Positions 18,229 to 27,307 of a stretch of DNA of 64,000 nucleotides are shown one piece after another (the first letter of the stretch is position 1; every line of letters begins with the position of its first letter). The DNA is taken from positions 868,001 through 932,000 of the forward strand of contig NZ_JADBEF010000001.1 of NCBI RefSeq assembly GCF_014873535.1. The letters run 5' to 3'. The DNA is from Nonomuraea africana. Lineage in GTDB: Bacteria > Actinomycetota > Actinomycetes > Streptosporangiales > Streptosporangiaceae. A program made the translations under genes and the position numbers. Under the pieces are notes generated by a model that saw only the letters and a program-made list of their open reading frames with translations, had not been told where the DNA came from and did no database searches.

Positions 18229-19101
18229 TCAACGACCGGCCAGCCTGAAGCGCACCCGGTCGCCCGGCCTGAGCTGTGCGGCCACCGCCAGGTCGGCGGT
18301 GAGTACCACGCCGATCACCGGGTACCCGCCCGTCGGCGGATGGTCGCTCAGGAACACGATCGGCTGACCGCTCGGCGGCACCTGCACCGCCCCCGTGACC
18401 ATCCCCTCGCTCGGCAGCTCGCCCTCCTTCGCCCGCGCCAGCACCGGACCGCGCAGCCGTACACCCACGCGGTTGCTGTCCTGGCTGACCTCGTACGGCT
18501 CGGCGCACAGCGCGCCCAGCGCCTCGGGAGTGAACCAGTCGTCACGCGGCCCAGCCAGCACCCGCAGCACCGGCGCGGGGGGAGCGGGCGGCGGCGCCAG
18601 ATCGACCGAGATCGGGTCCAGCGCCCGCCCCTCGCCCACCGCCAGTGTGGTGCCAGGGCGGAGGGGCGGGGGCCCGAGGCCCGACAGGGAGTCGGTCGAC
18701 CTGCTGCCGAGCACCGGCTCCACGTCGATCCCGCCACGCACGGCGAGGTAGGTGCGCAGGCCCCTCTCGGGCGGCCCGACCCTGAGCTCGGCGCCGGCCG
18801 GAACCCAGAACGGCGCGCCCATCCCCGGCGCGGACGCGATGACCCCGGGCTCGTTCCTGATCTCCATCGGGCAGGGCGCGCCGGTGGCGGCCAGCCACGC
18901 CCCCGACCGGAAGCCGAAGCGGGCCAGGCCGAACGTCAGCTCCAGCCCCGCGTGCCCCTCCGGATTGCCGACCAGGCGGTTGGCCAGGCGCAGGCCGGCG
19001 GTGTCGGCGGCGCCCGAGCGGGGCACGCCCAGGTGCGCGTAGCCGGGCCGCCCGAGGTCCTGCACCGTCGCGTAAGGGCCGGGGGCGAGCACGTCGATCA
19101 T
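18229..19101 (-). CDS. pxpC: 5-oxoprolinase subunit C (PxpC; KipA-like, AHS2 domain)
   Basis: 290 residues of the biotin-dependent-carboxyltransferase-like AHS2/KipA fold. Signatures include ATVQDLGRPGYAHLGVPRSGAAD near the start, GRHTG-free central region with RVLAGPRDDWF, and SDHPPTGGYPVIGVV near the end. With PxpA and PxpB it forms the bacterial 5-oxoprolinase, which opens pyroglutamate to glutamate with ATP, repairing a spontaneous damage product. ATG at 19101 overlaps the pxpB stop (19098-19101), so the subunits are translationally coupled. The order is pxpA-pxpB-pxpC on the minus strand. Confidence 0.92.
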   Translation of the reverse strand: MIDVLAPGPYATVQDLGRPGYAHLGVPRSGAADTAGLRLANRLVGNPEGHAGLELTFGLARFGFRSGAWLAATGAPCPMEIRNEPGVIASAPGMGAPFWVPAGAELRVGPPERGLRTYLAVRGGIDVEPVLGSRSTDSLSGLGPPPLRPGTTLAVGEGRALDPISVDLAPPPAPPAPVLRVLAGPRDDWFTPEALGALCAEPYEVSQDSNRVGVRLRGPVLARAKEGELPSEGMVTGAVQVPPSGQPIVFLSDHPPTGGYPVIGVVLTADLAVAAQLRPGDRVRFRLAGR

Positions 19102-19718
19102 GTGGCCTCGAAGCGTACGCGGGTGCCCGGCGGAAGCAGTGAGGGCGGCTGCGCGTGGACGTCCCACACCCGCAGCGACGTGCGCCCGAGCAGCCGCCAC
19201 CCGCCGGGCGAGGCCGTGGGGTAGATCGCCGCGTAGGGCCCCGCGACGGCCACCGAGCCCGCCGGCACCGAGGTGCGCGGGGTCGCGAGGCGGGGCACGT
19301 GCAGCGCCGGATCCAGGCCGGTGAGGTAGGCGAAGCCCGGCGCGAATCCCAGCCAGCCGACCACCAGTTCCCTGCCGGTGTGCCTGCCGACCACCTCCTC
19401 GACCGACATCCCCGTCTCGTCGGCCACGGAGGCGAGGTCCTCCCCGTCGTAGACGACAGGGACGGTCACGACCTCCTCCGACAGCGAGGGGGCGTCGGCG
19501 GAGGAGAGCGCCAGATCGCGGAGGGCGGCCAGACCGGCCCGCAGCCTGGCCTGGTCGGCGCCCGGCGCCACGACCAGCACGGTCTCAGGGCCGGGGACGA
19601 TCTCGACGACCCCCTCGGGCCGGGAGTCTCTCAGCAGCGCGTCCAGCCGGTGGGAGGTGGCCAGCGAACCGGTCTCCACCAGCAGTCCGTGCTCACCCGC
19701 CCGTCTGATCACGCTCAT
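19098..19718 (-). CDS. pxpB: 5-oxoprolinase subunit B (PxpB; KipI-like, AHS1 domain)
   Basis: 206 residues of the AHS1/KipI (cyclophilin-like) family. Seen are IRRAGEHGLLVE at the start, VPVVYDGEDLASVADETGMSVEEVVGRHTG, and the hallmark WLGFAPGFAYLTGLDP, LATPRTSVPAGSVAVAG and YPTASPGGWRLLGRT blocks. It pairs with PxpC; together they use ATP to activate 5-oxoproline for PxpA. Four-base overlaps with both neighbours (19715-19718 and 19098-19101) show tight coupling. Confidence 0.93.
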   Translation of the reverse strand: MSVIRRAGEHGLLVETGSLATSHRLDALLRDSRPEGVVEIVPGPETVLVVAPGADQARLRAGLAALRDLALSSADAPSLSEEVVTVPVVYDGEDLASVADETGMSVEEVVGRHTGRELVVGWLGFAPGFAYLTGLDPALHVPRLATPRTSVPAGSVAVAGPYAAIYPTASPGGWRLLGRTSLRVWDVHAQPPSLLPPGTRVRFEAT

Positions 19719-20470
19719 GCGAAGGACTGGATGGCCACCCCGGCCTCCAGGAGCCCGTCTCGTACGGCCCGCGCCAGCTGTACCGCATCGGGGGTGTCCC
19801 CGTGCACGCACATCGACCGCGCGCCCACCCGCACCTGTGAGCCGTCTATGGCGGTGACGACGCCCTCCACGGCCATGCGCACCGCGCGCGCGGCCACCTG
19901 CTCGGGATCGTCGATGACCGCCCCCGGCTCGCGCCGCGGTACCAGCGTGCCCTCGGGGGTGTAGGCGCGGTCGGCGAAGGCCTCGGTGACCGTGGGCACC
20001 CCCGCCTCCGCCGCCACCGCGTGGACGGCCGAGCCGGGCAGCGTCAGCACCGGCAGCGAGGCGTCGTAGTCGAGCACCGCGTCGACCACCGCCGCCGCCT
20101 GCACGGGATCGCGGACCACCCTGTTGTAGAGGGCGCCGTGCGGCTTGACGTAGGAGACCCGCCCGCCCATCGCCCTGGCGATGCCGTCGACGGCGGCCAG
20201 CTGGTAGAGCACCTCCGCGCACAGTTCCTCAGGGTCGACCTCCATCTCCCTGCGGCCGAACCCGGCCAGGTCGCGATAGGACACCTGCGCCCCGACGGCC
20301 ACCCCTCTGTCGACCGCCGCCGCGCACGTGCGCCTGATCGTCACGGGGTCGCCCGCGTGGAAACCGCACGCGACGTTGGCCGAGGAGACGATGTCGAGCA
20401 GGGCGAGGTCGTCGCCGAGCCGCCAGATGCCGAATCCCTCTCCGAGGTCAGCGTTGAGGTCGATCACCAT
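19715..20470 (-). CDS. pxpA: 5-oxoprolinase subunit A (PxpA; LamB/YcsF family)
   Basis: 251 residues, the usual YcsF length. Conserved family blocks are DLNADLGEGFG at the N-terminus, SSANVACGFHAGDP, SYRDLAGFGRR, VKPHGALYNRV and VHGDTPDAVQLAR; the D, H and E residues in these blocks line the active site. It hydrolyses phosphorylated 5-oxoproline to glutamate. Its ATG is 11 nt downstream of the stop of the 523-residue unknown gene on the same strand, so that gene may be the operon leader. Confidence 0.93.
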   Translation of the reverse strand: MVIDLNADLGEGFGIWRLGDDLALLDIVSSANVACGFHAGDPVTIRRTCAAAVDRGVAVGAQVSYRDLAGFGRREMEVDPEELCAEVLYQLAAVDGIARAMGGRVSYVKPHGALYNRVVRDPVQAAAVVDAVLDYDASLPVLTLPGSAVHAVAAEAGVPTVTEAFADRAYTPEGTLVPRREPGAVIDDPEQVAARAVRMAVEGVVTAIDGSQVRVGARSMCVHGDTPDAVQLARAVRDGLLEAGVAIQSFA

Positions 20471-20481
20471 AATTGATGACG

Positions 20482-22053
20482 CTACAGCTCGTCGGGGATG
20501 TCCGCGATGTCATCCAGCGCTGCGGCGAGTTCGTCGGGGTCCGCCCCGATGCGCTCGACGATCTCGATGAGCACGTGCAGCACCTCGTGCCGGTCGTGGC
20601 CGAGGTCGAGCAGCCGCTGGGCGGCCTCCCACAGCTGCGGGGGATCGCCCTCCCACAGCCTGGTGGCGATCTCCTCGTGCCAGGCCAGGTGCTGCTCGTC
20701 GATCTCGCCCACGTGGTCGAGCTCGAGCAGGATGCGCCGGTCGGCCTCGTCGGCGGGGTTGAGCCGGTCGAGGTCGACGTCGCCGTGGGCGCCCTGCAGG
20801 AACGGGAAGGCGAAGACCCGCCTGGCCAGCGCCGACAGGTCGCCGTCCGGCAGCAGCCTGGCCAGCAGCGCCATGTCGAGACCGTAGGAGGCGGGATCGC
20901 GGTAGGCCTCGGGGAAGCGCGCCGTGGCCTCCCACACCGCGTCGAGCGTCGCGGAGACCCCCTGGTCCGGCAGGCCCGTACGGCGGGCGGCGAAGCGCAC
21001 CCACGCCGCCAGCGCATGGGGCATCGCCTCCTGCTCGGCCGGGCTCAGCATCACCTTGCGCGGCAGCCAGTCGAGCAGGAACGTCTCGCACTTGGTGGGG
21101 CTGACCCGCAGCGGCCGGTCGAAGTCCTGCTCGCAGCCGTAGTCGATGATGTGGTCGGCGCAGCGCGAGGCCGCCGAGGGGTCCGACAGGTGCTCAGCCG
21201 CGTCGGAGGACAGGAACTCCGCCGCCAGCATCGCCCTGCGCTCCCTGCTGTAGGGCGCCTCGCTGTGCAGCGGGGCGGGACGCTTGCGGCCGGGCGGCAG
21301 CGCCTTCAGCCGCGACCTGGCGAAGGCGTGGTAGGCGCTGTAGCTGTCGCTGACGGGCGGCGGGCTCTTGGGCTCTCTGGTGGCCCGCATCGCCGACTCC
21401 AGCAGCGCTCTGGCCTGCTGGGGCTCGATCTCCTCGAACAGCAGCATCGGGTTGGCCTCGGCCTCGGCGCGCGCCTGCTCGATCAACTTGTCGACCTGGG
21501 AGGAGACCCAGGCGTCGCGGGCCATGCCCGACATGTTGTAGTCGACGACCATGACGAGGGCGTGCCGGTCCTGGGCGGTCTCCGCCGCGCCGTTCCAGCG
21601 GTAGGCGAAGGTGCAGATCACGGTGTCCTGGTCGCCGTAGGCGTCGCGGGAGACGTAGCATCCGGTCGGCTTGACCGCGCCGACCCGCTCGGCCCAGCCG
21701 GGCCTGGCGACGCCCGACTCCATCATCGCCAGCGCCGCGCCCTCGGCCTTGGCGCCCTGCCTGGCGGTGCCGAGGTAGGCGAGACAGATCAGCAGGGTCA
21801 GGGACGCGGGAGTGCCCGCCTTGGCGGCGTAGTCGACCAGGCCCTCGCCCAGCACCTGCTCGACGTCGCCCCCGCGCACGCGACGCCCCCACCAGGCGCC
21901 GACCATGTCGGAGACCATCAGCTCCGCGTCGAGGGGACTGCGTACGGCCAGCAGCTCGCGGGCGGCCTGCACCATCTCAGCGAACACGTCGTCCGGCGGA
22001 GTGCTCTCCCGTGGGTCTCGTCGGTGTCGGCGCACGCCTCCACTCTCTCGCAT
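20482..22053 (-). CDS. Conserved protein of unknown function, possible DUF1841-like C-terminus
   Basis: 523 residues with no signal peptide or membrane helix, so probably cytoplasmic. The N-terminal half contains a well-formed alpha/beta block with a strand-rich stretch (CYVSRDAYGDQDTVICTFAYRWNG, then HALVMVVDYNMSGMARDAWVS). The C-terminal ~90 residues (LLELDHVGEIDEQHLAWHEEIATRLWEGDPPQLWEAAQRLLDLGHDRHEVLHVLIEIV) recall the DUF1841 family. The conserved part seems to begin about residue 22, so the true start may be internal. It stands 11 nt before pxpA on the same strand; a functional tie to 5-oxoproline metabolism is only suggested by position. Confidence 0.75.
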   Translation of the reverse strand: MRESGGVRRHRRDPRESTPPDDVFAEMVQAARELLAVRSPLDAELMVSDMVGAWWGRRVRGGDVEQVLGEGLVDYAAKAGTPASLTLLICLAYLGTARQGAKAEGAALAMMESGVARPGWAERVGAVKPTGCYVSRDAYGDQDTVICTFAYRWNGAAETAQDRHALVMVVDYNMSGMARDAWVSSQVDKLIEQARAEAEANPMLLFEEIEPQQARALLESAMRATREPKSPPPVSDSYSAYHAFARSRLKALPPGRKRPAPLHSEAPYSRERRAMLAAEFLSSDAAEHLSDPSAASRCADHIIDYGCEQDFDRPLRVSPTKCETFLLDWLPRKVMLSPAEQEAMPHALAAWVRFAARRTGLPDQGVSATLDAVWEATARFPEAYRDPASYGLDMALLARLLPDGDLSALARRVFAFPFLQGAHGDVDLDRLNPADEADRRILLELDHVGEIDEQHLAWHEEIATRLWEGDPPQLWEAAQRLLDLGHDRHEVLHVLIEIVERIGADPDELAAALDDIADIPDEL

Positions 22054-22116
22054 TCCAGGCGGAAACGGTGCGTTTACAAAAGAGAACGTGCCTCGGTCGA
22101 GCGGGTGAGGTCGATG

Positions 22117-22341
22117 TTATCGAGGTGTACGCGGTGGTGGTGCGGAGTTCACTAGTGCTAGCAGATGCTCTCGGGCGATGCGCTCGACGATGTCGGGCGT
22201 CGCCTCGATGCCGAGATGCTCGGCGCAGGCGAGCGCGTCGGCCACACAGCGGTCGACAGTCTCGATGGGCACGGTCAGGAAGTCGGAGGCCAGGCGTAGG
22301 CTCACCGGTTCCCGAATGAGGCGAGTGGCCAGTGCGAGCAT
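22117..22341 (-). CDS. Small helical protein, possible three-helix-bundle dimerisation domain
   Basis: A 74-residue predicted all-helical protein (TRLIREPVSLRLASDFLTVPIETVDRCV, then DALACAEHLGIEATPDIVERIAREHLLAL). The pattern resembles the short three-helix-bundle dimerisation proteins common in actinobacteria. ATG start; AGAGGA lies ~12 nt upstream, which is far for a ribosome site. It is upstream of and on the same strand as the 523-residue unknown gene, 63 bp away. Moderate confidence that it is a gene. Confidence 0.55.
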   Translation of the reverse strand: MLALATRLIREPVSLRLASDFLTVPIETVDRCVADALACAEHLGIEATPDIVERIAREHLLALVNSAPPPRTPR

Positions 22342-22494
22342 AGGAGTGAGATTCCTCTAGAGCCGCAGGGCAAAACCCTAGGAACGGTCAAGCTGGGTAG
22401 TGCGTTCTCATTTCATCGGTTCTCGGGCGGCTGTCAACCCTCTCTCAGGCCTGTGTTCGCTTCTCGCGAGGGCCTTTCGTGCGAAGCTGGTGCC

Positions 22495-23064
22495 ATGCGC
22501 ATCCAGCTCGCCCAGCGGACCGAGGCCGACGAGTTGCTCGGCCGCAGTCCGCTCGCCCTGCTCATCGGCATGCTGCTCGACCAGCAGATCCCGATGGAGT
22601 GGGCTTTCGCTGGCCCCTACACGATCTCCGAGAGATTGGGCCATGACCTGACGGCAGAGGAGATAGCGGCCTATGATCCGGAGGCGTTCGCGGCGTTGCT
22701 CGCCGAGAAGCCGGCCGTCCACCGCTATCCCAAGTCCATGGCCGAGCGGGTGCAACGGCTGGCCGCCTATCTCGTCGAGCACTACGACGGCAGGCCCGAG
22801 CAGCTGTGGGCCGGCGTCACCGACGGCAAGGAGCTGGCCAGGCGGTTGCAGGACCTTCCGGGGTACGGCAAGCAGAAGGCCCAGATCTTCCTCGCCCTGC
22901 TGGGCAAGCAGCTGGGCGTCAGGCCCGAGGGGTGGCGCGAGGCGGCGGGTCCCTACGGCGAGGAGGGGTCCTTCCGCTCCGTGGCCGACGTCGTCGACGC
23001 CGAGAGCCTGGAGAAGGTGCGAGCCACCAAGCAGGAGGCCAAGAAGGCGGCCAAGGCCAAGTAG
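22495..23064 (+). CDS. HhH-GPD family base-excision DNA repair protein
   Basis: 189 residues, about the size of the short actinobacterial HhH-GPD proteins. The helix-hairpin-helix is visible as LARRLQDLPGYGKQKAQIFLALLG (GYGKQKA hairpin), after an N-terminal helical domain with LALLIGMLLDQQIPMEWAFAGP. The family excises damaged bases, but the catalytic lysine of bifunctional members is not evident and the C-terminus ends in a Lys/Ala tail (TKQEAKKAAKAK). GAAGCT 6 nt before the ATG and no Shine-Dalgarno suggest leaderless initiation. Confidence 0.85.
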   Translation: MRIQLAQRTEADELLGRSPLALLIGMLLDQQIPMEWAFAGPYTISERLGHDLTAEEIAAYDPEAFAALLAEKPAVHRYPKSMAERVQRLAAYLVEHYDGRPEQLWAGVTDGKELARRLQDLPGYGKQKAQIFLALLGKQLGVRPEGWREAAGPYGEEGSFRSVADVVDAESLEKVRATKQEAKKAAKAK

Positions 23065-23258
23065 CCTGATCTTGCTGCGCACAGTGGAGCGATTTTGACA
23101 GGATGCGTTGACCGTATGGCGGCCGGGGCTTCCGTCCGTGCATGCCCATCGCCGATGATGTACAGCAGAATCCGGTCGCCCGGAGCTGCGCTACGCCGAT
23201 ACACAGTTATGGAGATGTGCCGCGTGGGAGACCCTGGCACGCGACGGAGGTGCCGACC

Positions 23259-25349
23259 ATGAGCGCCGAGACCTCCGTCCCCCGTCCCCGGGAGTCGGGT
23301 GTGGACATCTCAGACTCCGGCCTGTTCAAGGGCTTGATGTCGGAGGCGGAGTTCGCCTTCGCCTTCTTCGACCCGGAGGGCCGTTTCGTCCGGGTCAACG
23401 AGGTGTTCAGCGACGTCGTCGGCGTGTCTGAGGAGCGGCTGGTCGGCCGCACCCCCGCCGAGACGCTCACCGCCGACCTCAGCCAGCTGATCACGCATGC
23501 CGTCCAGGATGTGACGGAGAGCGACTGTCCCGTGACCGAGCGCGCCAGGGTGCGCTCGGCCGAGAGCGACACCAGGCACTGGTCGCTGTCGTTCTCCCCG
23601 GTGCACGACGACCAGGGCGAGCTGCAGGCCGTCGCGCTGGTCGGCGCCGACGTGACCGAGAGCCGCCAGACCGAGGAGGACCTGCGGCGCAGCGAGGAGC
23701 GCTACCGCTCGCTGGTCGAGGCCCAGTCCCAGCTGGTGTGGATCACCTCGCCCACCGGCGCGGTCGTCGAGGACGCCCCGCAGTGGCGCGCCATCACCGG
23801 TCAGGGACTGGAGGAGTACCTCGCCCACGGCTGGCTCGAGGCCGTCCACCCCGACGAGCGCCGTCACACCGAGGAGGTGTGGAAGGAGGCGCTGCGCGGG
23901 CGCACCATGTTCGAGTGGAACTACCGCGTCCGCACCAGGGCCAGCGGTTTCCGGCACTTCGAGGTGCGGGCCGTCCCGATCATCAGGCACGGGCGCGTGG
24001 TCGAGTGGGTCGGCGCCAACACCGACGTCACCCCGCAGCGCGAGGCCGAGGAGATGCGCGGCAGGCTGACCGACCAGCTCGGCGCCGCCGCCCTGCGCAC
24101 CGCCAGGCTCCAGGGCGCCACCGCGATGCTCGCCGAGGCGCTCACCGTCGAGCAGGTCGTGCAGGTCATCATCGACGTTGGGCGCACCGCGCTCGCCGCC
24201 GACCGCTCGGCCGTGGCGCTGCTCGACCTCGACAGGGCCGTGCTGAAGCTGGTCAACGGCGGCGGCGTGCCCGAGGTGCCAGGAGCGACGGGCGAGGAGG
24301 TTCCGCTGTCCCACTCCAGCGTCCTGACCATGGCCGTCAACAGCCGCAGGCCCGTCTTCGCCGAGTCGCCGGAGAGCCTCAAGGCGCAGCTGCTCGACGC
24401 CGGGGGCGACGAGGAGGTCCTGAACGGCTTCCTGGCCCACAGCGACGAGCGGGCCTGGGTGGGGCTGCCCCTGCTGGCCGCGGGGCGCGCGCTGGGAGCG
24501 CTGCGCTTCTCCTTCACCAGGCCGCAGAAGATCTCCCAGGAGGACGGCGTCTTCCTGGAGGCGCTGGCCGGTCAGTGCGCGCTGGCGGTCGAGCGGGCCA
24601 CGCTCTTCGAGCGCGAGCACAAGACCGCCGAGACGCTGCAGCGCAGCCTGCTGCCCGACCGGCTGCCGGTGGTCAAGGGGCTCGAGCTGGCCCAGCGCTT
24701 CCGCTCGGGCAGCCGCCACGTGCAGGTCGGCGGCGACTGGTACGACGCGTTCGTGCTGCAGGACGGCAGGGTCGCCGCGGTCGTCGGCGACGTCATGGGC
24801 AAGGGCGTCAAGGCCGCGGCCGGCATGGGCCGCATCCGCAACGCCATGCGGGCCCTGGCGCTGACCAACCCGCCGCCGGCCGCCGTGCTGGGCGGGCTCG
24901 ACAGGGTCTTCGACGCCACCGAGGAGGAGGAGCAGGTCACCACGCTGGCCTACATGGTCGTGGAGCCGGGCACCGGAGAGGGCACGCTCGCGCTGGCGGG
25001 GCACCCGCCGCCCGTGCTGGTCTCCCCGCAGGGCACCGCGGTGCTCTGCGACGCCGAGCCCGGCACGCCGCTGGGCTGGCCGACCACGCGCAAGCAGTTC
25101 AGGTTCGTGGTGCCGCCAGGACACACCGCCGTGCTCTACTCCGACGGTCTGGTCGAGAACCGCAAGCGCGGTCTCGACGCCGGACTCGCGGAAATTTGCT
25201 CGGTTGTGACTGAAGCGCCACCAGAAGTCGTGACCAGTCCCCACATGCTGCTTGATTTCCTAGTTGACCGCATGTTGGCTGGGTATGAGCAGGATGACGA
25301 TGTCACGGCGCTCGCGATTCACGTGCCCGCAGCCACGAAGAGTGACTGA
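23259..25349 (+). CDS. PAS-PAS-GAF-PP2C (SpoIIE-type) protein phosphatase
   Basis: 696 residues without membrane helices. Order: PAS (~20-140), PAS/PAC (~145-265), a short coiled segment, GAF (~280-450) and a PP2C/SpoIIE phosphatase (~470-690). The metal-binding aspartates are present in GGDWYDAF (D493), GDVMGKG (D511) and QDDDVTAL near the end. Such RsbU-like enzymes dephosphorylate anti-sigma-factor antagonists to release alternative sigma factors under stress. No histidine-kinase domain, anti-sigma or antagonist gene lies beside it, so the partner is elsewhere. ATG 23259 has GGAGG 8 nt upstream. The gene precedes the principal sigma factor gene by 241 bp. Confidence 0.9.
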   Translation: MSAETSVPRPRESGVDISDSGLFKGLMSEAEFAFAFFDPEGRFVRVNEVFSDVVGVSEERLVGRTPAETLTADLSQLITHAVQDVTESDCPVTERARVRSAESDTRHWSLSFSPVHDDQGELQAVALVGADVTESRQTEEDLRRSEERYRSLVEAQSQLVWITSPTGAVVEDAPQWRAITGQGLEEYLAHGWLEAVHPDERRHTEEVWKEALRGRTMFEWNYRVRTRASGFRHFEVRAVPIIRHGRVVEWVGANTDVTPQREAEEMRGRLTDQLGAAALRTARLQGATAMLAEALTVEQVVQVIIDVGRTALAADRSAVALLDLDRAVLKLVNGGGVPEVPGATGEEVPLSHSSVLTMAVNSRRPVFAESPESLKAQLLDAGGDEEVLNGFLAHSDERAWVGLPLLAAGRALGALRFSFTRPQKISQEDGVFLEALAGQCALAVERATLFEREHKTAETLQRSLLPDRLPVVKGLELAQRFRSGSRHVQVGGDWYDAFVLQDGRVAAVVGDVMGKGVKAAAGMGRIRNAMRALALTNPPPAAVLGGLDRVFDATEEEEQVTTLAYMVVEPGTGEGTLALAGHPPPVLVSPQGTAVLCDAEPGTPLGWPTTRKQFRFVVPPGHTAVLYSDGLVENRKRGLDAGLAEICSVVTEAPPEVVTSPHMLLDFLVDRMLAGYEQDDDVTALAIHVPAATKSD

Positions 25350-25590
25350 ATGAAACAGTCATAAGGGTTGCTTTCGGGTATCAGTGCACCGCTTCCGTAC
25401 GCACTACTGTTCCGGTCGGCCTAGGGTGGAGGTCAACCGCCGGGAGGTGGCCGTATGGAGTGCCGGGTCGTGCCAGAATGCTGGATGGTCCGTTTGCGCT
25501 CCGCACGGACGCTTAGATCTCTGAGAGAGGCATAGCCCCCCAGCGGGCATCTGGGTCCATTGTCGCCACGCGTTCGTTCGAGAGGTGTTC

Positions 25591-27228
25591 GTGTCGCCTG
25601 CAAGTTCGACTCGCTCGAAGCCATCAGAGCTGAACGAGCCCGTCATTCAGCGACTGCTCGAGCGTGGGCGCTCGCAGGGGTTCCTCGAGTCCGAGGATGT
25701 CCGTCAGGCCTTTGAGGAGGCGGACATCCCCATGTCGCAAGCCGCGGGGGTCCTGCGGACGCTCAGCAAAGAGGGCGTCGTCGTCCGGCTGACCGCCGCT
25801 GACTCGGCGGCTCCGAAGAAGTCTCGTGGTCCAGCAAAGCGCCGCACTGCTGCCCCCGTCAAGACGAGAACCGCAGCGGCTGCCAAGGAGCAGCAGCCGG
25901 AGACCGTGACCGCGGTCGTCGCCGCTGATGCAGCCCCCGCCGAGGGGCCCGCCGCGAAGAAGGCCGAGCCCGCCAAGAAGGCCGCCCCTGCGGCCAAGAA
26001 GGCGGCAGCGCCTGCCAAGAAGGTCGCCAAGCCCGAGGCCCCGGCCGCGGGTCCCGCCGAGACCAAGCCGAAGTCCGCGGAGGGTGCCGAGGACGACGAC
26101 ATCGATCTCGAGGCGGATGTCGAGCTCGAAGACCTCGACGACCTGGTGGTCGACGAGGTGGAAGAGGTCGAGGTCGAGCCCGAGCCCGAGGCGGAGACCG
26201 AGGAGGAGCCCGAGGAGCCCAAGGCCGAGGTCGTCGTCACCAGCGACGACGAGGTCCTGATCCTCTCCGACGACGACGATGACGCCCCCGTGGCGCAGGT
26301 CGCCGCCGCGGGCGCCACCGCCGACCCCGTCAAGGACTACCTCAAGCAGATCGGCAAGGTCCCCCTGCTCAACGCCGAGCAGGAGGTCGAGCTGGCCAAG
26401 CGCATCGAGGCGGGCCTGTTCGCCGAGGAGCAGCTCGGCGGCGGCGAGGTCGACAAGCTGCCCGTCGACGTCAGGGCCGAGCTCGAGTGGATCGCCGAAG
26501 ACGGCCGCAGGGCCAAGAACCACCTGCTGGAGGCCAACCTCCGGCTCGTGGTCTCGCTGGCCAAGCGCTACACCGGTCGCGGCATGCTGTTCCTGGACCT
26601 GATCCAGGAGGGCAACCTCGGCCTGATCCGCGCGGTCGAGAAGTTCGACTACACCAAGGGCTACAAGTTCTCCACCTACGCCACGTGGTGGATTCGCCAG
26701 GCGATCACCCGTGCCATGGCCGACCAGGCGCGGACCATCCGCATCCCGGTCCACATGGTCGAAGTGATCAACAAGCTGGCCCGGGTCCAGCGGCAGATGC
26801 TGCAGGATCTCGGTCGCGAGCCCACGCCCGAGGAGCTGGCCCGCGAGCTGGACATGACCCCCGAGAAGGTGGTCGAGGTCCAGAAGTACGGCCGCGAGCC
26901 CATCTCGCTGCACACCCCCCTCGGTGAGGAGGGCGACAGCGAGTTCGGCGACCTCATCGAAGACTCCGAGGCCATCGTCCCGGCCGACGCCGTCAGCTTC
27001 ACGCTGCTGCAGGAGCAGCTGCACTCCGTTCTCGACACGTTGTCGGAGCGCGAGGCGGGCGTCGTGTCGATGCGGTTCGGCCTCACCGACGGGCAGCCGA
27101 AGACACTCGACGAGATCGGCAAGGTCTACGGGGTGACGCGCGAGCGCATCAGGCAGATCGAGTCGAAGACGATGTCCAAGCTGCGTCACCCGTCTCGTTC
27201 CCAGGTGTTGCGCGACTACCTCGACTAG
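25591..27228 (+). CDS. hrdB: RNA polymerase principal sigma factor (HrdB/RpoD/SigA type)
   Basis: 545 residues. Residues 1-65 form a small helical N-terminal domain ([24 protein letters not shown]), followed by Lys/Ala repeats and a long acidic tract to ~235, as in Streptomyces HrdB. Region 1.2 ([31 protein letters not shown]), region 2 ([73 protein letters not shown]), region 3 and region 4 ([32 protein letters not shown]) are complete. It directs housekeeping transcription. GTG 25591 is chosen because GAGAGG ends 5 nt before it and the peptide then matches the family start; GTG 25585 overlaps the ribosome site. Confidence 0.97.
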   Translation: MSPASSTRSKPSELNEPVIQRLLERGRSQGFLESEDVRQAFEEADIPMSQAAGVLRTLSKEGVVVRLTAADSAAPKKSRGPAKRRTAAPVKTRTAAAAKEQQPETVTAVVAADAAPAEGPAAKKAEPAKKAAPAAKKAAAPAKKVAKPEAPAAGPAETKPKSAEGAEDDDIDLEADVELEDLDDLVVDEVEEVEVEPEPEAETEEEPEEPKAEVVVTSDDEVLILSDDDDDAPVAQVAAAGATADPVKDYLKQIGKVPLLNAEQEVELAKRIEAGLFAEEQLGGGEVDKLPVDVRAELEWIAEDGRRAKNHLLEANLRLVVSLAKRYTGRGMLFLDLIQEGNLGLIRAVEKFDYTKGYKFSTYATWWIRQAITRAMADQARTIRIPVHMVEVINKLARVQRQMLQDLGREPTPEELARELDMTPEKVVEVQKYGREPISLHTPLGEEGDSEFGDLIEDSEAIVPADAVSFTLLQEQLHSVLDTLSEREAGVVSMRFGLTDGQPKTLDEIGKVYGVTRERIRQIESKTMSKLRHPSRSQVLRDYLD

Positions 27229-27238
27229 GTGTCGTGAC

Positions 27239-27276
27239 GAACGGGGGTGTCGCTCTGCGGAGCGGCGCCCCCGTTC
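27239..27276. terminator. Bidirectional terminator between hrdB and yaaA
   Basis: GAACGGGGG / CCCCCGTTC outer stem (9 bp) with an inner CGCTC/GAGCG stem, 11 bp after the hrdB stop and between convergent genes. Confidence 0.8.
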
Positions 27277-27307
27277 TGGTTTCGGTGGCCTGACGGTTCG
27301 CGGTGCC

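Noticed and set aside
25489..25510. Inverted repeat GTCCGT/ACGGAC before hrdB as attenuator
   Set aside because: Six-base arms with a nine-base spacer in GC-rich DNA are too weak to claim; no leader peptide is seen.
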